Source: Ophiosphaerella korrae (Eukaryota > Ascomycota > Dothideomycetes > Pleosporales > Phaeosphaeriaceae). Taken from it: DNA of 64,000 bases. The stretch is taken from NCBI GenBank assembly GCA_028456385.1, contig JALNQF010000001.1, forward strand, positions 1,116,001-1,180,000, in the 5' to 3' direction. The number at the start of each line of letters is the position of its first letter. The stretch's first letter is position 1. The notes beneath the pieces were generated by a model. That model ran no database searches and had not been told where the DNA came from. It saw only the letters and a list, made by a program, of their open reading frames with translations. Both the position numbers and the translations under genes were made by a program. Below are positions 1 to 12,493 of this stretch, in pieces.

Positions 1-467
1 ACTGAAACGAAGCAAAACAAGCCCGCGACAAAGGTTTGCCAAATTGGCGTCGTCGCTCTAGGCCGAACTTGATAGTTGACTTAAATCCTAACACCACGAT
101 TGTGACGTCCTTTACTTTACTTTTCTTCTTTTTCGCTCTTGTCTTTTACTTTTACAAATATATATATGTCTGATTTTCTGTCATATATTATATCTCAAAC
201 TCGATTCTCCCTCTCCCCGAGCCGACAATAACGGACAACTAACTTTCCTTATAGTAATACTAGATATGTACAAGAAATAGTGCACTAAAGTATTATTAAA
301 CTAGAATTTTTAAATTACTCCTGCGCTACATATAACGCTCTTGAAACGAGGTTCTGGGTAGGTTGAATAGCTTTTGGCTGCTACTTCTTAGATGTTGACA
401 CCAGGAGAATAGGTCAACCTGGTTGACAGGCAAAGGTTTCTCAATCTTGAAGTGCTTCCATGTTGTC

Positions 468-782
468 GCCGGGCGGAATTGCAGCCGACATGATGTGAAT
501 GTTCACGTAGAAGAATGAAGAGATAGATATGACCACCGTATTATAGCCACTGAGGCGAGCTCAGATAAGAGGGAGTGCGCGTAACAGCTGGAAACTAGGT
601 GATAATTTTGGGACTCTGCTCTCTGATGTTTAGCCACCGGGGTAGGATGCTTAGAAAGGTGTTGGAAAGGGTCAGGTAGATAGTAGATGTGAGGTTCGCG
701 ATAGTGAATTGGTTGCCATTCGAAAGCGAGATCTATAAGTTATTATTCGTCCTAGACAATATACTCGAGTGATTCATGCCGG
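468..782. repeat. Dispersed element, copy 1
   Basis: This segment aligns collinearly with 8113-8497. Shared landmarks in order are the GACATGATGTGAATG block (487-501 here), CGTATTATAG, GAGGCGAGC, a GGTAGGAT block, and a 20-bp identical block at 717-736. Most differences are C/T or A/G transitions. On the minus strand an ATG at 489-491 opens the same N-terminus (MSAxIPPG) as the ORF of copy 2, but here the frame stops after 16 codons. It is either a duplicated gene with its upstream region or part of a transposon. Confidence 0.7.
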
Positions 783-1096
783 GTTAAGTCCTAACGTTTA
801 ATGTAGAAGTATTACAGCATAGGTATATTCTGCCGTAGTAATATACAGAGACTATAAGAGCTGGTTATGCTTAAGACCAGCGCCTCAAGATGCGTCCGTA
901 TACGGGCGCAGTTATAGTTGCCGGAGTAGCATATGGTTAGACTAAGAGCCAGTCGCGTTGTCTTGCAGTGTCTCAGCAAGCAGTTTGTTGCCGGAGCTGT
1001 AGGTAGTTTCCATATCTTGTTAGTTTAGTCTACCTCTCAGGTGATCGTTCTTTTATCGCCGAGGTAGTAATAGCGAGAACTTAAGGCTTTGTGTAG

Positions 1097-1228
1097 GCAG
1101 CTCCAGTTTAGTAGGTGGTGTCATGGTTGTTCTATAAGAATTAGAGTCTATTGGTAGTGTTATTAACTCTGGTTTAGTGGGTGTTGTCGCGGTTGTTTTA
1201 TAAGGCCTGGAGCCCGTCAGCAGTGGTA
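1097..1228. repeat. 66-bp tandem duplication
   Basis: Two diverged units of about 66 bp lie head to tail. Landmarks repeated at that spacing are AGTTTAGTAGGTGGTGT (1105) against GGTTTAGTGGGTGTTGT (1171), then GGTTGTTCTATAAG against GGTTGTTTTATAAG. Differences are again mainly transitions. The repeat lies inside the degenerate stretch and has no coding frame. Confidence 0.55.
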
Positions 1229-2640
1229 TTGGCAGCTACTTGCCTATAGCTATGTTCTTTGCTATCTCGCTCGTTTCGGTCCTTGATTTAATAGTATATA
1301 TGAAAAATCAAGTATAAATAACATCGTGATAGATGGAAAACTGACCGTGTGTCCGTGTCTGCGGCAAAGTTACGCTGTTTGATGACTGGGGTAGGCTTGA
1401 CTTGTCAACGGAAAGTATCAAGCTCCTTTTGATCTCTGTAGCAACTGCACGTTTACCTTCAACGTCTGCAACCCACACGATCAGATAGCTTGATCAGGTA
1501 TTAATTTCAAAAGAGAGGCGTCACGCAATGTACTTGTACTAGTTTCCCTCAACTAAGAATAGGACGCCTGGAATAGCCTTTCTTTGAAGGGTAGTTGGAA
1601 ATAGTAGTCTAGCTAGCGTAGCGAGTGCTCTTGCCGTGGTGGTGAGGGTAGTAGTGTTTTCAATCGGTTATTTGAACCGGACGCGTTTCTTCGGGTGTAG
1701 GAGCTGGATTGTTGTTGCTCCTGTTCTACACGAGCCCATTTCCTGATAGGTTTTGCAAACTCCATCGACCTTCCCTCCCACCGCGCGTACTGGTGCATTA
1801 CTGTTATCAATTTTCACCTCTTGTGGTGTAAGTTGCCGTGTAGGGCGGTATGACTATGTATAACCCGTACTACTGCTAGTAGAATGCGCTAGTATGGCCT
1901 AGCGATGTGGATGAACATAAATATCATTCCGATACGAATCAGCGCTGCCCTGATATTGTGATGGTAGCAGCGTTGTGTAGTACATTTGCTATGGTGGCGG
2001 ATACTGCTGCGGCGGCGAGATGTATGGCGCTCGTTGCTGCTGTTGCAACGGATTAGGTGCTTGTTACTGGGACGGCGGTGGAGGTTGGTGGACTGAGCCT
2101 GAACCACTGGTTCTCGACGCGTAGTGTTTCCCGATTGTCACAGGTAGTAGAACTATAGGCGACGTATTTTTAGAGTGTTCACGGAGGAGCTATCTATTTC
2201 GTGATAGAAGTTCGCGAAAATAGTTTGTAGTTTACCTCTAGTGGCTAAGTCTTGTCTTCGTGTAGTCGTGCTTGTGTATGCGCCAAACTTAAGCCCTGCG
2301 GATGGACTATTTCATAAATCAGACGCTCCGCCAGAGTTCTGTGAGTTTTCTATTCATCAACCAATGGGCGATTACTGACGTAATGGCTAAAACTAAACTG
2401 TGGCGAGCGTCTGAGATTATAATTTTTTCAACTCCACTAAGCGCGATCTTACTCCTACTGGCCTATACTATCTTAGTTCTAGGCAGGAATTAAAATATAA
2501 ATAAATCTATGTTAGAATATTGTATTTGAAGAAGAAAAACGAACACTATTAATAGAGAAGAACATCGTTGAAAATAATATAATTTCTTCCTTTTTTCGCC
2601 TATTTTTGCCAAGATCAACCAAAACAACGACTTTTTAAGC

Positions 2641-3979
2641 ATTTAACATACTTGAACGAATTAGCTCCTGAAGTTGCTGCAAAATTTGGCGATAGATAAG
2701 TTTATTACTTGGGGAGAGGAAACTACGGTTTTTCGGAACCAAATAGTCTCAGACCCTCCACGAAGATTTCTGTAGAGCGTCTGTGCTAGCGAGATAATGG
2801 ATAGATGCTCGTTGTAGTATCTCATAATGAGGACCCGACAATTACAGCTCGAAATGATGCTTGCGCAATGTCGAGCGATGTTGACATGATGTCTGCAGTA
2901 CCGCCCATGGGGGACCGCAAAGAACATGTGAACGTTGAAGCATTGTCTTTTCAACTCGAAGTGACTGAACCAACCCATTTTGGAAAAGGCTGTGGACATT
3001 GTTCCACGACATATTTTGTTGGAAAAAACAAGTATCAAACGAGGTCGAGGATTTCTGCTTTTTACAGTGCCAAGACTACCGAACCAAAGTAATCAGTTGG
3101 AAGAACTACACCAGGGTCTGATGGGTGCCAGGAGCTTTGCACGAGCTTTGGAGGAAAGCATTGCTCAAAGCGAAGTTCATGTACCTTGTTTTGAGTTCTC
3201 ACCTCGTACTTTGAATGTACAATTACAAAAGAACTCATAGCCTAGCGGTGATTCTCTACCCAGGCGAAGACGTGCATTACGGCCTACCTATAGGTAAAGG
3301 TATTAATAAGGTTCTAGATGACGTGCATACAGACTGTCGACCTTGGTACTAAATACATGTCTAGCTCATCGCATGTGCTACTTGCGATGGATATCTCACA
3401 TGCCACAGCTACCAAGGTGATACCCGCCACCAGAGGCTGCTGATAGCGGCATTATCACACAGCGTTTACAAATAAGAGGGAATGACAAGCGAGTGACGTG
3501 CCCGAGGCGACGAACATTCGCCTTCACCGCCCGTGTTCACCGCGACTCGCCACCTATGGCAAGGATTCGTTGCGCTAGGCCCATATGAGACTAGTGCTCA
3601 GTGTGTTTTTGCATGGGCAATTTCTTTTACTTGTGTCCCTCCCTCCTCCGCAACACCCATCAAACTCATAACTAGAGTGTCCCGCACAACTCTATCAACA
3701 CAGTCTCTGTGAAGTCCTCTCTTTCTTGGTCTTCACTCTCATTCTCATTCTCACTTTTTTCTCGTTTACAGGACAGAGGCGTTTGCTCCTTTCCTGTCAC
3801 GACGAGTATCAGGCGCGTTTCTGCCTGCTCTTGCGAGTTTCGTCACTTAGACCTACCTTTCTTCGCCTGTCGCTCACCGCCGAGCCAGCCGAGACGTAGA
3901 CGCCGTAATATTTAGTCCGACGACTTCTTACAACAAACCACAACTCCTTCAGCTCCGACCGATCGTCAAAACCAACAAC
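2641..3979. other. Intergenic region upstream of DED1
   Basis: Two overlapping short plus-strand open frames (2805-3092 and 2980-3240) are present but match nothing I recognise and have no usable intron structure. From about 3640 the sequence turns pyrimidine-rich, with a strong CT tract at roughly 3717-3765. This is typical of the core promoter and leader of highly expressed fungal housekeeping genes and fits the DED1 start at 3980. Confidence 0.5.
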
Positions 3980-6139
<2,160 letters not shown>

Positions 6140-7476
6140 ACGCCACCCTCCACCTTTCACGACACCGTCTGTCCAGGACTCTTACCAAAGCTCTGGATGT
6201 CGTGGTTTATCAGTTGACGGCCTCATTTCCTTCTCTTTTCCTTTTCCTTTTTCATTTTCATGTCTACCGCGATACTCTCCAGGTTGCTCCCGAGACGAAA
6301 CGGATTCCGGAATCTCATACCCCGACAGCATATAGACAGCGACTGTTTCTCTACGGCTCTCCTATTTTGAGCTGAAGCCATCAGCCTTCCGTATGGAGGC
6401 ACGCTTTACGAACATTTTACGCATCGGCTCTTATCATGCTGCTTGGGAGATATTCGGCGTCCTGCAAACGAAGTGCATATTTTCCATTTTCGATCTTCCA
6501 ACAAAAAGCGATTCCTTGCCCTGCGAAGGCGAGTTATGACAACCCCTATCCTTGTTGTCCTTTTAGCGTTCATCTCTTCGCATTAGCATGCGGAGCGGCT
6601 GGAACGCGAGTTTTCCGAGGACTTAGGACAATGGTTGCTGTATCTGCTTGCACATAGACGGCGTTCATTGGGTTGCCTGCCCTTTTCTACTGGCTCTTGT
6701 CTACCGATGATGAGAGTCTTGCGAAGGAAATACCCCGGTTCTTACGGTAACCAAGATGATGGCGTCAGGGCCAGCTCGGCGGTGAGGCAAAGGGGAGGTG
6801 GTTTTATTTGCATGAACCTGCTGAATGCTCAGGCTGACTGGGTAAGGGAACGGTGCAAAATCATAATTCTGGGCAAATGAATAGTTTAGATAGGCTCTGC
6901 GAGGCAGCCACTATGGGCTTGACTCGGGAATGCATGCGATTCCTCAAACTATTTCTGGAAATGTGAATTTGTACGAATACTTGACAGCGTTACTTACGTT
7001 ATCAATGACTGTAATACCGGTATGTGAAGATTAGCTATTAGCTACACTTTTGCCGAGGTAGTGTATAAAGCGGCTCTAAAAATGCTTGCAATTCGAGCCT
7101 CGACCTTAGAACATAACGCATCACATTTCCATGTCATCTAGTTTGTGCCGGAATGATCTAATCATCATCTGTTGCATATAACTCCCGACCCTTCCTCTCT
7201 CCAAACCAAATCAGTAGGAATATCGCTTCCCTGATATAAACGCGAAATGGATACAGAATATAACATGATAAGTTACTATATAACTCTAAATGGTTGAATC
7301 AGTCCTACCTCATCTATAATTATCTAGAAAAGATATTGTAGGTAGTTAACCCAAGTACTATTACGCTATTATATCTCAAGTGGTCAACTTCTCACTTTTC
7401 CTGCTGACTGAGAGCCCAGTAACTATTACTTCCTGTCTGAACTTATTGGCGGTTGCATACTCCTTAGGCGTATTGA

Positions 7477-7527
7477 TTTTTTTTTTTGGGGGGGGGGGGG
7501 GGGGGTTCGGGGGGTCGGGGGGGTTTC
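7477..7527. repeat. T11-G18 homopolymer block with further G runs
   Basis: Eleven T are followed by eighteen G (7488-7505), then TTC and more G runs of six and seven. Several G runs in a row could fold as a G-quadruplex. Such tracts are also prone to sequencing or assembly error. Confidence 0.8.
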
Positions 7528-7765
7528 GCTAGCCAGTTCACCCTTGGAAGTGTCTGGTGATTGTTGGATATGAGCGTTTTGGACTTCCTACTTCTTAGGT
7601 TGTCCTGCTTCTTAGTTAAGGTAGAAAACCTTATTAGTTATCCGTTTCCATTGAGCACGTGTTTGCAAACGGCCCCTTGCTTGCCTTCTACCGTAGCCAA
7701 AGCCTTTTGGGAACTCCATGCCTGGCGATGTCCTGGAGGAGGGAATGCATAGATAACATAGCTGC

Positions 7766-8137
7766 CTAGCTGTTTTTTTTTTTTTTTTTTTTTTCGGTGT
7801 TAAGTTCTGGGGTGCCGTGATTGGGGGCCACCGAGATAGTGCTGTCTGCGGCAGCTTCGGTGGCGTTGTTGGCCTTGTTAGTTGCGTGGTTGCTGGCATC
7901 TACAGCAGCAATATTGGCATTGTTGTGCTCAACAACATCTAGGTTAGTGTCATTTGCAGTACCTTCTGCGGCAGCTTGAGCGCCTTTGCCGTGCTCGATA
8001 GTCATGGGCTTGGTGGTGTTGTCAAGCGAAGTAGTGACAAACAGGGTGTCGTTCACATTCACGGTAGCTCTAATAGTGCTACCATGTTGGGAGGCGGCGG
8101 GCTCTCTTGTGCTGCCAGGCGGTATTGTGGCTGACAT
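7766..8137 (-). CDS. Hypothetical low-complexity ORF within the dispersed element, ending in poly-Lys
   Basis: A 123-codon minus-strand frame starts at 8137 with MSATIPPGSTREP, is rich in Ala, Asn and Thr, and ends in a run of lysines encoded by an A22 tract (T22 on the plus strand, 7773-7794). The same start context and first residues occur at 491 in copy 1, where the frame is cut short. No domain is recognisable. The A-run could be a retroposition tail instead of coding sequence. It may be a real but decayed gene, part of a mobile element, or chance; I favour a repeat-associated remnant. Confidence 0.3.
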   Translation of the reverse strand: MSATIPPGSTREPAASQHGSTIRATVNVNDTLFVTTSLDNTTKPMTIEHGKGAQAAAEGTANDTNLDVVEHNNANIAAVDASNHATNKANNATEAAADSTISVAPNHGTPELNTEKKKKKKNS

Positions 8138-8497
8138 GATGTGAATGCAAAGAGGGCTGAGGAGGTAGAGAGCAAAGATAGGTGCGGCCGCCGTATTATA
8201 GTCGCTGAGGCGAGCACAGGTGGGCGAGAACGCGACTTATCCCAGCGAGTAGGTAGGAGAGAGCAATTGCTCTTAGCTGGCGGGTGGGAAGATGGAAACC
8301 AGATGAGAATTTTTGAGAATGCACTCTCTGATGTTTGGCTGTCGAGGCTGGGCAGTCATCTCTGATATTTGGCTACTGAGGTAGGATACTCAGAAAGGCA
8401 ATAGAAAGGGTTAGGTGGGTAAATTGGCTAGCATTCGAAAGCGAGATCTATGATTTATTACTCGTCCTAGATAATGTACACAAGTGATTGATGCCGA
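8113..8497. repeat. Dispersed element, copy 2
   Basis: Collinear with 468-782 (see copy 1). The best-conserved block is 8432-8451, identical to 717-736. Copy 2 is longer because it contains an inserted GC-richer segment at about 8200-8370, including a partial internal duplication of the CTCTGATGTTTGGCT block (near 8326 and again near 8359). Confidence 0.7.
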
Positions 8498-8659
8498 GGT
8501 AGTATTTGGTTGGGGAGACAGAGCCAGAGTCGTAGTCATTTCGTGTGGTGGATCGAAGGATCAAAGGATGATAGATGATGAGCTAGCTAGGGGCGTAGGG
8601 CCCAAGACCCTGGCACAGGCTATTTACCGTCGATGCGCGTGGCTATATGCATATGACAT

Positions 8660-9847
8660 TTAGGCCATGCTCTTCTCCTTAAATCTATCCACACCCGCAC
8701 TATTCTTTCCCTCATGCGAACGGAGGAATAAAGCACATACGATAACAATGGCTCCAATAAAGAAAAGTTTCTGAGCTGTCGAGAGCCCCTCGTCAGCGGA
8801 TGTCGAAACGGGGGTCTTGGGCTTGTCCTCCTTTGCGGCAGGAGGTTTGGCAACGTCTACTGCCTCACTGGTTTTTGACTTTGGAGTAGTGACATCGAGG
8901 CTTTCGTTCGGATTGGCCGGCTCCGCAACACCATATGTATCTTGAGAAAAAGGGACTATCAGCAGCTCTCCAACCTTTCGAGCCAGTGTTGTATCGCACT
9001 AGCTTAGAGTTCAGCATGTATACCTTCCTCGGGCACTTCGAGCTCTCCGCTCTTAGCAATCTTGACCGTCTTGACAGGCTTGTCACCCGGGCCCTTGGGG
9101 ACGTTCTCAATCTTGTCGACTACCTCATAGCCCTCGAGGACCTCCCCAAAGACAACGTGGCGGCCATCGAGCCAGCTCGTGACGACAGTGGTAATGAAGA
9201 ATTGAGATCTCAACATAATATGTCAGAGAGAACGGGCAAAGTTTTGAAGGATAGAGACACTCACCCATTGGTATCTTTACCGGCGTTGGCCATGCTGAGA
9301 AGACCCTTGCGAGTGTGCTTGAGCTTGAAGTTCTCGTCGGGGAACTTCTCGCCGTAGATAGATTTGCCGCCTGTACCATCACCCTTCGTGAAGTCACTTG
9401 AAAGGCGGTTAGCCAGCTGTTGTTGGCATGCCCACGAATGGAAATATCTTACCCGCCCTGAATCATGAATTGATTGATGACACGATGGAAAGTAGAACCC
9501 TGGTAACCGAAACCCTTCTCGCCAGTGGCTAGGGCACTAATGTGATGATCAGCCTATTGAATCTAAACATGCAGAATAGAGTAATGGTACCGGAAGTTCT
9601 CAGCGGTCTTAGGGACGGTCTTGCCATAGAGGCCGATAACTATGCGCCCGAGCTCTTCATCGCCATGGGTAATGTCAAAGTAGACCTTATTTACGGATCA
9701 GCATACAGCATGTAGCCAAGTGAAAGCTCTACACACCTTATGGGTAATCTTGGGGCCCTTTGTCGCCTCGGTGGTCTGGGCAAAGAAGAAGAAAGCGACC
9801 GAGAGGATCAGCAAAAAAGAGATGACAAATCTTTGAGCGGCAGCCAT
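8660..9847 (-). CDS. Secretory-pathway cyclophilin (peptidyl-prolyl isomerase B) with C-terminal membrane anchor
   Basis: Cyclophilin-type prolyl isomerase that aids protein folding in the ER. Six exons join in frame on the minus strand: 9737-9847, 9591-9685, 9453-9536, 9265-9396, 9024-9208 and 8660-8940 (295 aa). An N-terminal signal peptide (hydrophobic core [12 protein letters not shown]) precedes the cyclophilin domain (about residues 33-200). The domain includes the catalytic-arginine segment [20 protein letters not shown] and the cyclosporin-site tryptophan in SWLDGRH. Unlike a soluble cyclophilin B, a charged Pro/Lys/Glu-rich linker is followed by a membrane segment ([15 protein letters not shown], about 261-275) and a short basic tail. 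This predicts a type I membrane protein with a lumenal enzyme domain. The start MAAAQRF is preferred over an upstream in-frame ATG because it begins the signal peptide. The last exon is the least certain join. Confidence 0.9.
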
Positions 9848-10083
9848 GATGGGTGGTCGTGGTGGCCGTGAATTGAGGGGTTGAATGGGTTTTATGCTGC
9901 AGCTATTGCAGTATGGAGGTGGCGGAGTCGAGCTGTTCTGAAACGTGGTGTTCTGCTGCCGCAATGTCGCACTAGCCTCGGAAAAACAATTCGGAGGTTT
10001 CGCGCATTGTCGGGCGGGCCTCAGTGCTGTAGCAGACAGTCAAACACACTGCAAGTACAATCGACGAAGGGGTGTGTAGCACC
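9848..10083. promoter_or_regulatory. Divergent promoter region of the cyclophilin gene and SWS2
   Basis: Only 236 bp separate the two start codons, so both transcripts must start inside this stretch. No TATA box is obvious. Coordinated expression is an inference from spacing alone. Confidence 0.5.
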
Positions 10084-10606
10084 ATGGTGAGTACAGGTTA
10101 GGGTTTTCCAATCATTGCGCTGATTATCACAGGTGTTTCTCAATGGTTTCAACTTCACCGAGGCGACACTCGTAAAAGTATGAACACCACTGACGGGCAT
10201 TCAACGTTGCAAACCTGACGCTTCGCAGCGCTCTCTCGAGAGCTTCTTTGGAATTGGGCCTAAAGTGTCACGGGGCATCATGGCCAAATTCCATATTCAT
10301 CCATGGGCGAAAGTTGGCAGCTTAAAGAATGCAACTGTCATGGACCTTACGGCGGAGTTATCGAACATGAAGATTGAGAATGATCTGCGGAGAGAGGTGC
10401 AGGACAACATACGAAGATTGAAAGACATGGGCACGTACAGAGGGCGACGGCATGCAATGGGGTTGCCCGTCCGCGGCCAACGGACAAGAACACAAGTAGG
10501 AACAATTGCTGCACGAGGCCTACGTTTATGCTGACACCCTCAGATTACTACCGCACGACGATTGAACAAGGTAGAAAGAGGAGGACAGGGACGAGTACAA
10601 TTGTAG
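10084..10606 (+). CDS. SWS2: Mitochondrial small-subunit ribosomal protein uS13m (SWS2)
   Basis: Bacterial S13-type protein of the mitochondrial small ribosomal subunit head. Four exons join in frame: 10084-10086, 10133-10177, 10229-10495 and 10544-10606, giving 125 aa. The protein starts MVFLNGFNF. It contains the S13 helix-two-turn-helix signature GIGPKVSRGIMAKF and the C-terminal rRNA-binding signature GRRHAMGLPVRGQRTRTQ. Exon 1 is exactly the start codon, followed at once by GTGAGT. The length fits fungal mitochondrial S13 proteins. All three introns are 46-51 bp with GT-AG ends. Confidence 0.93.
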
Positions 10607-12493
10607 CGTGGATGGCGGTACACGTTGCGCAATTCTGGACAGCTCTGAAGCGACGAGCTACTGATTGGATATACGTCTCTCACCGACATGCCTAGAAGAT
10701 GCCTGCATGCCTATCTATTCTCCGCAGCCAACAAGAACCTGTGGCGTGTGCATGTTTGTGGCTGTGTTCTTTCAGCACCATTTGACGCGGGTCTGTGCGA
10801 AAGGTGATGAACCCTATGACGTTGGTGTTGGTGCAACAAATCAAAGCAATGCCTGTGGAGTGATCCAGGGACCGGGATGCCATGAATTACACAGTCGCTA
10901 TCCGATGTGAAGCAGGCTAGTGATACTAAAGTCTATTTTGTGTACTGTGCGGGCAGATGCACAATGCAAATTCGATGTTCCTTGAGATGATTTCCACATG
11001 CGCCCAGTCAACCGAACAACTGGGACATAGGTGACCTAAGGCGCAGCAGACAAAAGCTATCGGTAGTATTTAGGATCTTTTTCTCGATAGTTATAAGTAT
11101 ACCAGGAGTAGCCTAAGGATTCTACTTGAATGATTATGTAGTATATGGTCTATTATATGCCTAGTATTGACGTAAGGAGAGGGAATTTCGCTTTTTGTTT
11201 TATTTTGTTTTATTTTTTTATTTTATTCAGTTTACCGAGAGGCATGCACATGAAAGTATGTTTAGATGACGACCAAGCCAAGGCTATTGGCTCGGGGAAA
11301 GCCATGCCGAAAAGACAGTAGAGAGTGGTGGTCAGATTCTCCCTGCATACGTGCTGGAGTGAAGACGGCGGCCAAGGAACCCATGCGGCAGCGAATATGT
11401 AGCCGTTGGGGGCCGGCTTGGTGCGGGCGGCGGGCGGTTCCCTGCATTGATGTGGATGAGGGTGGAAGGGTTTCAAGATGTATTGCAGGCAGCTGGCTAT
11501 TATAGCGGGGTTGAGGACATCGTACGATTTGGGCTTTTGCAGACTGGCAGAACAGATCAGCCGACAGCAAACAAGCAGCTAGGCGGGTTACACAGGGCCG
11601 CTTGGTCGTCGCGCCGTTCCTTGGTTTGGTGCCTGGGTGACATGCGCGGAGGTTAGGCGGTCTGGGGTAGTATCGAATCACACCTGATCGGCGTGCAGGC
11701 AGGGTCGTGCTCATTTCGGACGCGCAGAAAGCTTCGCCCTTGCCCGGCACCACAGCCGTCCTGGCTGGGACATGGCACGGGCTGGAGGAGGGCCAGCGAC
11801 GAAGGTGGACGGTGGACGGTGGACGATGGACAATGGCCATGGCGGCGGCGACGGCGAAGGGAGCCAGTGAGAGGGCTGAAGGCCAGGAGGCAAAGCAGCC
11901 CGTGGCGTCGAGACCGGCCATGGACGGCCAGCCCCATAGGCGCCACGGCCAATCAGCAGGCGCAGGCCGGCGATTAGCTGATGCGGCCACACGGTTTCAT
12001 CTTGTCGAGCCTCTGCGCGCGGGCAGCTTGCGGCACTTTGGAGACGATCATGGGGACAAAGCGCTCGGCTCGACGGTCGAGGATGCAGGAACGGGCGTTG
12101 GATTAAACATTTCCCATGCTAGCCTGCCCGCCCTTGACACGGGGCAAGGCCAGCGAGGCGCGTAGAGCGGCGAATGGCAGGCCCTGGTGCCGACATGGCT
12201 CCGGTCTCGAGCTTCCCATGGCAATCGGCTGGGTCTCATTTTTGGCCTTCTTGCTGCTGAGGGTGTGCTCCTCCAGTGCTGACCGGACGACCACACCAGC
12301 AGCGTGCACCACAGACACAGCGCCCCTCCAGCACCTCCAGAGCCGCCTCTGTGCCCTTCTCCTGCCCCCCCCTCCTTCCGCCAGAGACGCCCGAGGTTGC
12401 GAAACGCGGTGATCCCCATTATCATCCACCGCATACAAAGCACACGGGCTGGCCCATCCTAGTCGCCGGCTAGTCTGGTTTGAGCGGAGCAGC
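10607..12493. other. Intergenic region upstream of the RhoGAP gene
   Basis: No supported gene. Around 11160-11225 there is an AT-rich low-complexity tract of TTTTA repeats. From about 11700 to 12490 the sequence is GC-rich, with overlapping open frames on both strands expected from base composition. One short GGTGGAC/GATGGAC repeat lies at about 11803-11832. The GC-rich part probably includes the promoter and long leader of the following gene. Confidence 0.45.

Larger units (their letters stand above)
1..2640. other. Gene-free, repeat-rich degenerate stretch
   Basis: No protein-coding gene can be supported here. All six frames are broken by frequent stops and the open frames are under about 75 codons. 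The stretch contains one copy of a dispersed element (468-782) and a 66-bp tandem duplication (1097-1228). Many TA-rich segments suggest old mutated repeat DNA, as produced by repeat-induced point mutation in ascomycetes; that cause is inferred, not shown. Confidence 0.6.
6140..8659. other. Gene-poor region between DED1 and the cyclophilin gene
   Basis: The first few hundred bases are probably DED1 3' UTR, with a pyrimidine-rich stretch at about 6230-6260. From about 7000 the DNA is AT-rich. It then holds a T11-G18 homopolymer block (7477-7505), a minus-strand ORF ending in a poly-A tract (7766-8137) and copy 2 of the dispersed element (8113-8497). No conserved gene is visible. Confidence 0.55.

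Noticed and set aside
2805..3240. Two overlapping plus-strand ORFs of 95 and 86 codons
   Set aside because: Neither has a recognisable domain, and no splice model joins them into a longer protein.
11262..11990. 242-codon minus-strand ORF upstream of the RhoGAP gene
   Set aside because: It lies in GC-rich DNA where both strands are open in several frames; its composition is not protein-like and no domain is seen.
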